From: Apostichopus japonicus
Taxonomy: Eukaryota > Echinodermata > Holothuroidea > Aspidochirotida > Stichopodidae
NCBI RefSeq assembly: GCF_037975245.1
Contig: NC_092575.1
Span: 1,129,001 to 1,193,000, forward strand
Direction: 5' to 3'
Length of the DNA stretch: 64,000 bases
Each line of letters opens with the position of its first letter. Position 1 is the stretch's first letter. A model generated the notes under the pieces. It was not told where the DNA came from. It saw only the letters and a program-made list of their open reading frames with translations, and made no database searches. Shown here one piece after another: positions 36,542 through 49,300 of the stretch. A program made the translations under genes and the position numbers.

Positions 36542-39093
36542 ATGCTTACTGTTACACATTGTTGGGTTCGAGGAGAGGGGGGGGGGACTTTTTTGTATTC
36601 GTCATGGTATGCACATTGACAAAAGCCCACGTCAGAAAATTTAACAAGGTGACATTAGTATCACTGGTATTTATGATTTTTTTTTTAGATACATGGGACA
36701 TTTTGACACATCAGAATGTATTTAGGATGATTTTTGGCAGGAAAGGGAGAGAGGTAATTTTGGAGAATGAAGTGGGGACTTGAGTTAGATACAAAAAGGA
36801 CTTTGCTGGAATTTTTTTTGGCAAGGCTTATCTATGAAGCAGTCTCCAAACCCCAAAACGAAAATAACTGCCTGATCATTCTGGCCATTTTGGAGATATT
36901 TCCCATTTTCCAGGGCAACGAGGAAGGGAGGAGGATGGGGGAGGGGGGCTCTTTTGAAACCTAAATATTCTATGTTGGAGTTAATTGGGAAGAGAGGAAG
37001 AATGTAAAAGGTGAACCCTGACAATTGCATGTGTCCCTATATCAGTTTGATTGATGGTAGATTGCCCTACCACAGACTTGGTCCTTGCAAGAAAGAATGA
37101 CAATGGGGTGGGGGTGACAATGGGGTGGGGGGGTGGAGTCCAGTGAACTGTTACAATGATATTCATTTTTGAGTGGATGGAGAAAATGGTAAAAATTAAC
37201 AGTTTGACATGTTAAGTTTTGAAAAGAATCTTTCAAATGATGACCACGTTGGGGACTTTTAAGGAGACAAGCGTCTCCAAAAGAGGTTGAGGAGGGTGAG
37301 GGGGCATTGGTGGAGAGTATGGACTGAGGAGATTGAAGTTGGATGGTGGAGAAAATAGATGTCAGTATCTTTAAAATAGTACGGAGTGTGGTTAACGGCA
37401 GAGGAAATATCACCTTCACTTTTTTGTGCACTTGTAAATAATTAAAACTGTACCATATCAAGAATTGTACATCTGTTTCTGAAAACAATTCCCACAGAAT
37501 TAAAGAATTGAACACTTGAGAAAAAAGAATTATATATGACTTGTTGTGTCTCATTTATCAGCTTTTATATATTTAGATTACATTTTCCACACACACACAC
37601 AAGTATAATAAAAATGTCCCTCCAGAGTAGCTATGAGGAAATGAAAAACAAACCAAAATGAGGATACAAACATGCCACTCTGTATAAGGGGAGGGGTGTC
37701 ATTAACATACCCTATAGTCCTTTTATTGTCTGCAGAAAGACACCCTGGAGAGTTGGGCATCATGTTGAATAGCTGCAGGCATTGCAAATATTTTGCTCTA
37801 GCAAGAGTGAATATCAAACGGAGAATCTCCATACAGACCAACAGTGTCTGTTGTGTTCAAAGCAGAGCACAAAAGATCGATCCCTGCATTCTGGTTGCCT
37901 TGATTCTACAGCCCACTTTTGACACACCTTACTTTACCACCATGTTACCCTACGAGCAGTGGCATAGCTGGGGATACAGGGATCTCGGTTCAAGAATGAG
38001 AACGGGCCAATCATATAAACAGCACTTCTACACAAAACGCTATAAAATGTAAAAACCACAGACACCCGTCTGGCCATCTTAATTGACAGGCACTTGTGAT
38101 TGATGAGATCAAAATGTTTGAAGCAACCCTTCAGGGTCCCCAAAACATTGGGGAGGGGGGCTGGCTTAATGAGCTGACTATTGACCTCTGACTGTGAGAT
38201 ATATTAGGGTACAGGGCAAGATACAGGGATATAAATAAATACATATATCATATTAGCTATACATAGTCATCATGCCTGTTCCCTCCCGCCTAGCCCCTTC
38301 CCATGCCCCACCCTAAAGTGGCAACATGATTGTCAGATTTATAAGGCACCCCAATGGTATTGTAGTTTAAGTTTGATAATTGTGCAATCACATATTCAAG
38401 TAGAAAAAAACTTTTAACAGCAAAATATTATATTGACTTGGTTCAAGTGGCTATTAGATATTTTTTATTGTCAGATAAGACATATTTTTCCTGATCCTCA
38501 TAAAAGAGGCTTATACATCTAATGTAAACAGAACTTTGAAAGTTCAAAATACCAAAAAAAATGAATAATTTCAAATGGCAGCATCAAATATCACCAAATG
38601 ATTTACAAAATCAACTCTAAATCTAAATTTCATCCAACGTTAATTAACTAGAGGCAAGAATGCTCAACAAAACAAACACATCTCTGTTGCAATCTTGATA
38701 TCAACATTTTTCAAAATGTCAAACTCCACAGCTCAAGAAAACAACCAAACCATTATGTTTGGGTCCCCACCATGCTCACAGTAAGTAGTGGTGAGGACAA
38801 GAGGGGAGGGGGGTTCCTTCTTTACCCTTAATCTCGAACTTCTCATGACAACATTTAAAACTGAAAAAAGAACTTGGGATAGTTTTATCTACCATAAAAT
38901 TGTCAAAGTCGGGTTTGGCGATGACAATCCAAGCGGTTTCCCTCGTTTTACATCTAAAGGAGGGTTATACCAGGGGGTAGAGGGTACCCACATGTGCCTC
39001 ATGCATGGGTGTGCAGCACACCTCAGGGTGTCAACCACCATCCTCGCTAAATAAAGCATCGCATTATACGCAGTATCACTGATGGGTCGACCG
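36542..39093. other. Convergent intergenic region / SBDS 3' UTR
   Basis: Between two convergent genes. No conserved coding sequence is seen; ORFs of up to about 170 residues lack composition or motifs of real proteins. On the minus strand an AATAAA (plus-strand TTTATT at 38464-38469) lies about 625 nt past the SBDS stop and could end that transcript. Confidence 0.55.
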
Positions 39094-39222
39094 CTATTCT
39101 AACCTCTCATCTCCCTCTTCCATCTCCTTCAAACTGATCACCTCTAGGCTTCCCCTGCCTCTCGTTTCCTTCTGTATCATTTCATCGATGGCTCTGAAGC
39201 TCCCAGGGTCAACCAGACAAAC
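39094..39222 (-). CDS. SBDS: SBDS exon 5 (C-terminus)
   Basis: 42 codons plus the stop TAG (39096-39094). [20 protein letters not shown], then [18 protein letters not shown]. Minus-strand acceptor TTCTTGTAG. Confidence 0.95.
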   Translation of the reverse strand, partial: VCLVDPGSFRAIDEMIQKETRGRGSLEVISLKEMEEGDERLE

Positions 39223-42200
39223 CTACAAGAAAAACGTTTGAAAAAATATTGACTCAAGCTTAGTACCTCTTTTATAGCAGATTTTGTGTTGTGTTGTTGT
39301 GTTTTACCAAGCTGTAATGAATTTCCCCAAAGTTGACCTTTGGTGTGGGGGGAGGGAGGGGGGTGTCTGGGAGACACAAACCAACCGATATTGTTTGAAA
39401 TAAAACTGCAAATGGTCACACGAACACGCCATCCTAAATTTCTTATACAGGGCGTGTAGTTAAAGGAGAATGAAACACTCATGTGCCATTACCCATCCGG
39501 TACCATTTATTAACACATAAACCACATTATTGAACCACACGTTCACCTTCCAAACTTTCTACTCCTCAGTCTACTGTGGTTCAAAATAGGTCAAGTTTCA
39601 CACTAAATGCAACCAAAATGGAGCAAACGTGCAGCTTTGTGGAAACAACATTTCCTAAATATGAAAATTGTTGGTAGACCACACTCATGCAGGGATGTGC
39701 TCACACTGGGTGGCACCGGGCGGCTGCGCCCAGCAGTTCTGAATGCCGCCCAGCACAAACAGTATTTTAAATATTTCCGCCGGCACTTTTTTGATGATAA
39801 TTTAACAAATTTTACCATAACCAAAATGTGGGAGAATACATGGCACAGAATAGGAAAAATAGCACCACCTAAGCATACTTCATGTGAAAAATTTGTCCAG
39901 TGGGGAGGGGGTACCCCACCCATGAGATCCCTCTCCCAGGGTGTGGATCACACTAACGCATAATCTGCCCGGCACGCAAATATTCCTGAGCACATCCCTG
40001 CTCATGTATTTGCTCCATTTGAGTCTCTAATCTTTCCATCAGAAATTGAGGAAAACTATGCTTTTCTCCTGGATGAAAAGCAATAACCGCTACTCCAGAA
40101 GATCTTGGATGATAGACATACCATTTCAAGGTTTTGTGTAAAATCCTCCTCATCAATTTTCTTGATCAAAGGTGTTAGTTTGGTTTTGATCTTCTTCGCT
40201 TCTTTGCCTGGCAGTGTAATTTTCAGCTTCATCTCAGCTCGGTCTATTGGAAAGTTGTTGGTTTCCTTCAACATCTTAATGACTGCTAATGCCTGTTGAC
40301 CAGAAGGGGAAAAGCAAGGGGGTAAAAGAGCTAGGTCACTTCTAACGGTGAAATTCATAGTGCAACGGTTGCAACATCTGCCTCAAACATGTAGGAACTT
40401 GGTTAAAATCTGAGAAAAGGGGAGCATTAGAACCTGTTCAAGATCTGTTTGAACTTGTTATCTATGCCAAATGATGGGATTGGCTTCACTTTCGACACTT
40501 AACGCTCTACCTTGGAAATATGAAGAGGAATACAAGAGAGACAGTAATATGTTTCGGAATCTAATGGCTCTATGCCATCAACGAGTTACAATATGACAAC
40601 TCCCAGACACAACTGTTAAACTACCACATCTCCAAAATGGAGCAAAATTTTTCTTTAAAAAAATATCATAAATTTAAAAAAAAAAATCTTAGCTGTGTGG
40701 GAGGAGTTGTTCTTCACAAGAACTCTGTCATATAAGCCAAACTAGATGAAAGTATGGTTTTTATCCCTTTAATTAAGCAATGTAATTTGAATTGTGTCCT
40801 ATAATGCTCATTAATACCTGTTGCTTAGTGTTCCTATTTGGCTTCACTGAGAAGTGAATGTCTTTCATGGCCCTCTCTATCATTCCCACCGTGTAGGGTC
40901 GTTTCGTCTCGGGGTTGATGCATTTTTCTGCCACCACCGTAGCGATGTCTCGGAACATGCTCTCCAAATTCTGGTTTCTCTCCTTCTCAGAGACTTGAAG
41001 TTCACCCTTTGCCAAGATCTGGAGGCAACAGAGACAGATATTGCCCAAGATTGTTTTGTAAAAATGTATTGCATTTGTAGAAGCTTTGCAAGTTGAAGAA
41101 CAGGACTGTTATGCAGGATCCGATTCCCGGTATTACAGCATGTTAAGCAGGTTTACATAGCATCAAAGACAAAACCCTACCAGCTACAGTTACTTGCCAT
41201 GCATACTGAAAATACAGGTACAGTAGCCAGGTGGTAGGTGCCGGGGGAGGGGGGCACTGGGGGCACATGCCCCCCCCCACTTTTTTCCAAAATAGCAAAT
41301 GTGTCCTACTGACAAATAAAATGTGCCCCTTTGATGAAGGACTGTCGGTTGGATATCTTAAGCCTTTGTTAAATTTAATATTTTATTTTAATTATTTATT
41401 TTTAGTCTGTACATGCTGTTTTTAAAATGGCATCCCATATCTTTTTGTAGCATGGTTAACAATAAACAATCTCAATAAATAGAATTTATAGCATACTAAC
41501 ACATCATCTATATTTAAGTGATATGGCCGGTGTGTATCAGTTTATAGCAAACGAGTGGTGGTTGTGGAATGAGAAAGTGCCCCTCTGATGTTGTGCCCCC
41601 CCCCCCCCTGACTTTTTGGAAGCTTCCAACCCCCTGGCTCTGGCAGTCATGGATTGTATGTTTCAAGGAGATCAAACAAGCAAGCAATTAATATGAAGTA
41701 AACCACCAAATAGTAGATTTGGAAAAAGGAGACATGTAGACTAAGACCAAATTTGAATTTTTTTGGTAATTTTCAAGATAATGTTAATGTACTAAGTTTT
41801 AATATATTTAGATTGTAATTAAATGATAGTTTTAATTTACTTCTTTTTCTTTTTTCTCTATCATAGCAGGTCAAGAGAAAATGACATTTGAAAATAACCT
41901 CACCTCCCCCCTTCCCCAAGTAGGATACTGGTTGTGATGTCATTTTGCATCCATATATCCATCCAAGGTGGACCACATACTCCATAGAGACACTGCAGAT
42001 GGCTATTTGCCAAGGGCATATGTGATGAAATAAACACTAGAAAATATATTTTGCTATTCAAAATTCCTTACATCGATGAAAACTTGTACTGTGATAGATG
42101 CACTCTTATGGCAGTAATTGTTAACTTAGGGTCAGGACCTTCAGAAAAGTGGAAATATATGTGACCTTCAACCTTACAATAACTGTTTGTCCAGCAAAAA

Positions 42201-43760
42201 CTTGACTAACCTGTTTGCAGATTTCTGTTTCATCATCGGTAGCAAATGCTTTTACCAAGTCTGCTTTCCTTGCTTGTTGACCTTTTGAGACATTCAGGAA
42301 TACAGAATGGGTTTGAAGAACTTCATCAATGTCTTGTTCCCTGTTGTTGTTTGTTTTTTCAAAGAAAGCATTGTTACATGAATAGAGTGTTAATATTCAA
42401 AGAAATTGTTAAAGAACAGAAATACAAATTAAACTTTTCATATGTTACAAATCATTACAAACTACTATCAATGTAGGCTACATTTCAAAACCCCATATTA
42501 TTTTTTTTTGGGGGGGGGGGAGGAGGGGAAATTACCCTTTTAAAGATCAATCATATTTATTGGACTAGTACTTTAGTATGCACACTATAAGTTCTGCTCA
42601 TAAAGCAACAAAAACATTTTGACGATGAAATTAGATCTTCATGGAAATCTATGACGATTCAATGTTGGGCATATGACTCTTTTAGGAGGTGGATTTGTTC
42701 CACAATAGTAGTTATGCACAGTTTTGTTCCTTTTGTGATCAAAATTCCAGTGAATTAGGAAAATATATATATATATATCAGCTGATGAGAAAAATATGTT
42801 GCTAAACATTCCATATATTTTGACCAAAACCAAAGGAGCCGAAAATGGTTGATTAAAAGGTAGGTTCTCACAAAGTGATGAATTACATTAACCTCCAATG
42901 ATCAATATCTCCCCTCCCCTTTTTCACACATAAATCAAAATCAAACAAACTTCAATTTGCTTTATTTCTGCTTTTGCAAAGAATTTGGCTGCAAAGCATG
43001 TCAGAATTTAGTGTCACAAGTGTCACGACTGCACCTGGTACACAACTCAACCAATTCAGTTATTTGAGGGCAAATGTTTCAGGTTAATCATGGAAATAAG
43101 ATCGTCATTAAACATTTCTCATATTCGGGGATGTTTTAAGAATCTGCTTAGGCCTACCTTAAGGACTTTCAAAAGTCCTGTCTGGGCCCTAGGCCTAAAT
43201 AATTCTTACTAACGTTAAGCCTAACAGCAAAAATAAAACATTCATGATGAACATAAACAAAATTGTCAAATTTCCACATAACCACAGAAATATATCCAAA
43301 TGGCACTGAGCACTACAAGTTGTTAGATAATATTTATTGCTTTATTTAGGGCACTATATTCCTAGACTGCATGTTTTCCAATGTTGTGGGATTGACGTGA
43401 AACCGACAGGGGTGCATTTACTATTTGTCATTTCCTAGAAATAATTCGATTTTCCGCCGCTTGGGGAATGCTTTCGAAGTATCTAAGATGATAACATAGT
43501 TGCATCGATGCCAGTATGGAGGCAGTGGTTGAAGATCATGTGCATGTGGAACAAGTCTTCCAGATAGGCCTCAGTACACTGTACAGTACTATAGTACTAG
43601 CCTAGGCCTACTGTAGTTACAAAACTTACACCTGTTTCCTCCAAGACTGCACTTTATTTTTGTAGCAAGCAATCTCGAATCTCTTGCCTCCTTTCTTCAT
43701 TCTTACAATTGCGACATTGGTATGTCGAATTTGATTTGTCGGTGTGAAAATGCCAGCCAT
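39094..43760 (-). CDS. SBDS: Ribosome maturation factor SBDS, 5 exons, complete
   Basis: SBDS works with the GTPase EFL1 to release eIF6 from pre-60S subunits in the cytoplasm, allowing 60S/40S joining. Exons in transcript order: 43630-43760, 42211-42340, 40818-41018, 40122-40292, 39094-39222; 762 nt, 253 residues (human protein 250), all phases consistent. N-terminal FYSH domain about 1-95 ([20 protein letters not shown] at the start), central helical domain about 96-170 ([34 protein letters not shown]), C-terminal ferredoxin-like domain to the end ([16 protein letters not shown]). The ATG is the family start. It runs antisense and convergent to NCOR. No frameshift or missing residue is seen; it looks fully functional. 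Confidence 0.97.
39690..40003. mobile_element. TIR-type non-autonomous DNA element in SBDS intron 4
   Basis: About 314 bp. The left end CAGGGATGTGCTCA and the right end TGAGCACATCCCTG are perfect 14-bp inverted repeats. The sequence immediately outside is CTCATG on both sides (39684-39689 and about 40001-40006), a 6-bp target-site duplication candidate. The interior shows no transposase; the 118-residue ORF across it is chance. Superfamily not assigned. Confidence 0.7.
40122..40292 (-). CDS. SBDS: SBDS exon 4
   Basis: 57 codons from [20 protein letters not shown] to DFTQNLEM. Minus-strand acceptor CAACAG, donor GTATGT. The ORF read-through past the donor (VCLSSKIFW) is intronic. Confidence 0.95.
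40818..41018 (-). CDS. SBDS: SBDS exon 3
   Basis: 67 codons encoding [20 protein letters not shown] and the central domain through NRNTKQQ. Minus-strand acceptor CCTCCAG, donor GTATTA. Confidence 0.97.
41220..41645. other. G/C-tract-bounded repeat-like segment in SBDS intron 2
   Basis: Two similar blocks, TGCCCCCCCCC-ACTTTTTTCC (about 41269) and TGCCCCCCCC-TGACTTTTTGG (about 41593), with flanks AGCCAGG at 41226 and CCTGGCT near 41634. It may be a degraded TIR element; the ends are not clean enough to call. Confidence 0.3.
42211..42340 (-). CDS. SBDS: SBDS exon 2
   Basis: 130 nt. Encodes [20 protein letters not shown] and the rest of the FYSH domain through [10 protein letters not shown]. 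Acceptor AACAG, donor GTTAGT (minus strand). Confidence 0.96.
43630..43760 (-). CDS. SBDS: SBDS exon 1
   Basis: The start ATG is at 43760-43758. The donor reads GTGTAAGT on the minus strand; using the inner GTAAGT leaves 2 nt and gives [12 protein letters not shown] on joining, which matches the family, while using the outer GT brings a stop in exon 2. Confidence 0.95.
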
Positions 43761-46072
43761 GTTGAGATTGCGATGCAGTTTATTTTACTATACGTAGCTA
43801 AATCTAGGCAGCCTAGGCTATGTACTGTAAACAAGAGCTACAACTACAAAGTCGTAAGTACACCGTTACATGCATTGTATACTTTCAAGCCATTGCGCAA
43901 TACTTTAACTTACTAAAGTCGTTTCATGATCGGACTTATTAAGGAACTGTTAGTTCGCCATAGTGTACGTTGATTCTTCCGCCATTTACAGTCATTTGTT
44001 GTTCATTAGATAGACTTTATAGGCGTCCGTACAATAATTCACGCTGTCTATGCCAATAAATTATCGTACACACAAACAATGTGATACACAACACAGAAAT
44101 GTGTATACTTCAGAGATACACAATTTGTCTGCGAATATAAACAAGCAACGTGGACCATACAAGATCGAGAATATAGCAACTTTAGTTAGAGAGACGCCGG
44201 GCTGTACGTCAGTAGTACGTTAGACCTAACCTGCAACTTTTCAAGTGCTAGACTTTGCCATATGGCAGGAGCGAGAATCTGACGTCTGTTTAGGTGCTTA
44301 AAGAGAAACTAGTACTAGCTGGAGAACCGACAACGAGAGAGTTTGAGATCAATAAGGATCTTAATTTTTTTCTAATTGCGAACCTAAGCGATATATCTGT
44401 GCGTTCCGATTTTCCCTTCTGAGGTAACTATGAAAAGTACGAGTACGACGAAGTCTGTTGGCTTAGTCTAATTTTACTCTAACTTACAGTCAGGCCTAAA
44501 AATAAGGCCTATAGCTTTATGTTAGCAGTAGACCTAGGCCTATATGCCAGACCAAAAATTATACTTGGTATATTTCATATGAAGTATTAAGGACTACTGC
44601 ATATGACACCATATTTGGGTGATACTACATATTGCTACTGTAATTATTAGTATTACAGTAGGCCTTATCTTAGAACTTCTCAGGTTCAACTAATTTCTAA
44701 AAATTGTTTAGCTGTTCATCCTTCCTCATCTCTCCCTCTCGTGTGGTATGATTCAGACTGAGTTGGTTCTTCTTATGTAAATAAACAAATTGGATGTATT
44801 TCATATACAAATAAATTGATGTAAGTCAGTGCAAAAGACAAAAATACAACAGGTGTTGATATCACATTTCACTATCAGTCAATGTGATGTACTGTATATC
44901 AGCCATCCTGCATCAATATGGACAGTCCTAGACTTCTAGCCTATAGGCCTACATCAATAACATTCAGTATCAATTGGTCAATGTATGCATTTCACCAAAC
45001 ATTTGTGCCAATTTCATGAACAAACAGTTAGGAGGACTAGTATGGGATATATAATTGTAAATATAATTATGTGAAAATAATTAATTATAAATGGTAATGA
45101 ACCAATAAGTGCTAGACCTACAAACAAGCAGAAAGAAGGCAATACTTTGCAATATATGTTACTTTCTTTGCCTTCCTATGCAAACACATATTTTATGGAT
45201 GTGTTGAAAATATTTTGTTTTTATGGGTTTGTATATATTTTTTTGTTCAGTCATAATGTTATAAAGAAAAATGTTGGATATGTGCCACAAATAAATATTA
45301 TATAAAGCATAACAAAAATGTGAAAGTACTGAGAAAATAAAACGACACGTACTAAAAAAGTATAAAATAAAACAAAAAACATATTATTTTCTATTTCACT
45401 TTCTATACATATATATATGTATTTTATGCATGTATGTGTGAAATAAAAGTTCTTTTTGTTAACTCTTAAGGTGCGCGTTGAAAGAGAAGAAAAGTGCCAC
45501 TAGCTTCTAAGACTTTGGAAAATGATTTACATTAAATATATATGCTTCTACTAACAGTAAAATGCTTTCACACATTTGTGACCAATTCCTTTCAATATTA
45601 AAATTATTTTCATATTTTTCTTCCCATTGACCACCAGAGTTTGAATTTGAAATTTGGCATGATTACAATTCATACCGAGAAAGAATTTAGCAGTTTCTTG
45701 TCTTAAATGTGACATTGAAAAATTATTTTTTTAGTTTTGTGACAATTAATCTGTTTTAAAACAACTTTTACTTTCACTGAATATCTAACTTTGATCAAGC
45801 TGAGAAGAGCAGAAATGTTATAGCCTCCCATAGATTGTGTGTGTGTGGTTATGGGGGAGAGGGGGAGGGGGAGGGGGGGTGGCCTATATAGCCATATATG
45901 CAATTATTAATACTCGGTCTGTGCTTTGATATAGTTGAATTAAATGTGGACTAGTTAACTTGAGATTGTGGTATATAAAAAAAATGAAATCATTGAAGGC
46001 AAAAAAAATGCCTGAAATTTACTTTAAATTAATACAGCAAAGTTTAGTAACAGAATTGCTTCTCCATTCCAG
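43761..46072. promoter_or_regulatory. SBDS upstream / SVOP-like upstream intergenic region
   Basis: The SBDS promoter must lie just above 43760. CTTCCGCCATTTAC at 43976-43989 resembles a YY1-type CCGCCAT site common near start sites of housekeeping genes. The rest is AT-rich with many TAGGCCT/AGGCCTA words (for example 43591-43612 and 44505-44542) and no coding sequence. A 5' exon of the plus-strand transporter gene may also be here. Confidence 0.35.
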
Positions 46073-46076
46073 CATC

Positions 46077-46329
46077 ATGATGGAAGATAGTGATGTTGAG
46101 GAAGAAGAAATCATCTTTCAAAATGGTGTCACGAAAGGCACGAAGGGCGGTGACTTCGATCACCGTGGAGACCAGCTGCAGCAACAGACAGAACCAGCTG
46201 TACTGGGAGAACAAGCGGAAGAAGATGAAAGTACCGGCATCCTCCCCGAGACCAACTTCGAGGAGGTCGAGCGGAATGATTTTGAAGCATTGGATGATCA
46301 AGGATCATCATCGGAGGAACTTCTTCTTG
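46077..46329 (+). CDS. SVOP: SVOP-like coding exon 1 (acidic N-terminus)
   Basis: The acceptor CATTCCAG ends at 46072, with the ATG 4 nt later (MMEDSDVEEEEII). Encodes 84 residues, hydrophilic and Glu/Asp-rich. Donor GTAAGC at 46330. The acceptor implies an upstream non-coding exon. Confidence 0.8.
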
Positions 46330-49300
46330 GTAAGCAATGAATTCTCTATTTTATGAAAGTTAGCAACTTGATATATGTATTTGTATGTATGTATTTTAGA
46401 TCCTCCGGCAAGCAGGAACTCGCAAAGAAGCCTCATTGGCTTATCAAAGCCGCAAGCTGACCGAAGTCAGTCTCTTACATTCATATTTAACGTCCATGAT
46501 TATGTATTGTTAATTGTCAACAACTCTGTAACTGGACGACATACATTAATCTGGGAGTGACTAGAACCAGGGAACTTATGATTGAAAGGCACCGGCGTTA
46601 ACCACTGAGCAGCTAAACACTCCTAAATTTATACTTGGAATTAGGGATCTAACTAGATATTCAATACAAAATAGTTCATTAAAGTAGGTTTAACGTAGGT
46701 AGGATGATAAAGTTATAAGTTCATCTATTTGTCTAGGTGTGAGCACCAATATTAATTCATTGTTATTGTAACCCACTGTGCATAGTAACTACATGAGCAT
46801 TAATGTAACTTCTGTGCTACCTCAGCTTTGCCATAGTCTCATAAAGGTTGGAGTAATTTTGCACAGGATGAATTCTTTCTAAATATTGTAAGAAATATCT
46901 TCCTCAGGGGTGGATATACCGATATTTTTATCTCTCTTGAAAGGTGATACAAGGATCATGTCACATTCTGAACATAAACCAGTCAAACCGGTGACTCCCA
47001 GACCGTAAATTACGGTAATAAAATTATTGATAGGGTATGCGAACTGGTACAGACTGGATGTAAATACTGCTGTAGCCCTCATGGTTTGTTTCTAGTAGTA
47101 ATATGCAATTGGTGTTTACTACCTATTATTAAATTACTGAGCACCAGTTGAGAGGAATTATCCTCCCCTTCCCCCCCCCACTCTTTGTTTTTTGGCAACA
47201 ACTGTTGTTTCACTGTCATCTTATTGTATGGTAATTAATTTGGCATATACATGAAAGTGTCTCAAGTGAGGAGTACCTTAGTGTACTGTTTGGAACTCTG
47301 TGGTTAAAAATCCTATCAACTCAAGCACTCAACAGTACAGTAGGATCTCCTTAAAGAGAAAGAAGCATGCCTTCTGCTATAACCTGATAATTTCATGAAT
47401 TTTGGGCCCAATTAGGGATAGACTTTTGTCACTGTCACACTGTGATTCAGCATGTTCTGTGAAATCAAAGTACATTGCATTACAGAGAAGTAGAGAAGCA
47501 AGGCATAGTAAATTTGCAGCAGGTGCTGTTTGAAGATTGACGAGCAGCTAACCCGGGCTGTAAACTTTTCAGCTCTTATTTGAGAAAATAAGGAACACAC
47601 TTTGTTCTCTTTGTATGTACAGTCGATGTTAGTGTAGTGTACTAAGGTAACTACAAATAACAGTAAACCATTTGCTATAATGTTTTGAATTACAGTAACC
47701 CCCTCCTCTTCCCGCCTCCCACCCACCCTACCCCCCACAAAAAAAAGTATAGCTCTACCCATCAATGACAAGTGAGTTCAATATCAACTGTTTGTAAGGT
47801 TAATAACAGATAACATAATATAGATTCTACCGTAGTGGTTATGTTGATGCTGAAAAGTTCAAATTTTTAATTTTTTTTAAAAAGCGTCATTTTTTATGAG
47901 ATTGGTGTGGAGATTTGTACATATGACGTAACTGTGCTAACTATTATTCTTCTTCTTTTTCTAATTCCTCAGGTGGAGAGGATACTTACACAGTTGAGGA
48001 GGCCATTGATAAATGTGGCTTTGGCTTGTTTCAGTTGAAAATAAGTTGCATCACAGGGGTCCTATTTGTAAGTATAATTTAAGCCAACCTATGGGCCCCC
48101 TCCCCCTCCCCCCTTCTTTGTACCTAGGGATAACACATTACAGCCATCAAAGAGGTCCTGTATGGCCTTTAAATGGATACCAGCAGATACGACAAAATGT
48201 TCCATCTTACCTGGAAGAAATCTCTGAATTTGAGGCCAAAAAGCTGCCTGCATACAATACCACACTTGATAACTAGAACAACACACATTGGAATCCATGT
48301 CTTGTATCATGCATCGCCAAACCCGCCCACAAATTAGAGGCCTCGATATCTCTGCCATATTATATCATCAAGTCAGAGTAGAACTATTCATAATTTGAAA
48401 AAGTACTACTAGGTCAAAGAATGTTTCTGTTCTGTTGCTAATTACATTTATGTTTCGGCACCAAAAGTCTGTTTACTTGGTTTGACTTTTCAAATCAAAT
48501 ATTGAAACCTGCCACAATCTCCCTAGCAGGTTTTTACCTAGATCTAGCCAAGTGCTTTTTTTCCTTTTAGTAAAATGGAAAAGAGAAGGGGGGTGGTGGG
48601 GAGGGAGGGAGGGAGGGAGGAGAGGGGCACAAGGGGAATACTGTAGAGAATTTAAAGCCAGGAACCAAGAGTAGTGTTGTGATTTTTTTAATTTTATTTT
48701 TATGGAAAAACTAGTGAGATTTAACCTACTGCTTTCATTACTCTTTGATCATATTTTTGCCAGTGCAGTACTTGAATCGTGAAGGTTAAACACAAAAACA
48801 CAGAAGTTTTTATATTCACAGGTTAGCTGACCTCAGCCATTAAGTAATGCTATCAGATGGTCTAGATTCACACAAAATGTGTAACAATAAGTACATTCAA
48901 CTTTCCATGTTGAAAGGTTTTCATAAATTATTTTAATATTCATTTTAAGCAATTCATGTGGTTATTAATATCATGGTTTGACAATGCATGGGTTTTCAGC
49001 ATAATTTTCTTTATTATACAGTGATATGAGTCAAGACCAGGGAATCTACTAGATGTGGTCACTGTTGATCCATGGATAAAAAAAATTACAAAAATTAGCG
49101 CAAAAAGGCTACGAAGCCAGTGAAATATAGCCTGGGCTTGACAGAAATACAGCTTAATAGCCAAATGAAAATTACTCACTCCTAAACATGTGACCAACAC
49201 ATTTTAAAATTTTGCACAGTTTGTTGACTGTCCAACAGATGTATACCCATTTAATATTTTCATCTTTCATGTGCAATAATAAAACCCAAATGCTCTGTTT

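Noticed and set aside
37042-38052. ORFs of 126 and 170 residues in the NCOR/SBDS intergenic region
   Set aside because: No family resemblance or splice support; composition matches the surrounding AT-rich non-coding DNA.
39607-39963. 118-residue plus-strand ORF
   Set aside because: Lies almost entirely within the TIR element in SBDS intron 4 and shows no transposase features.
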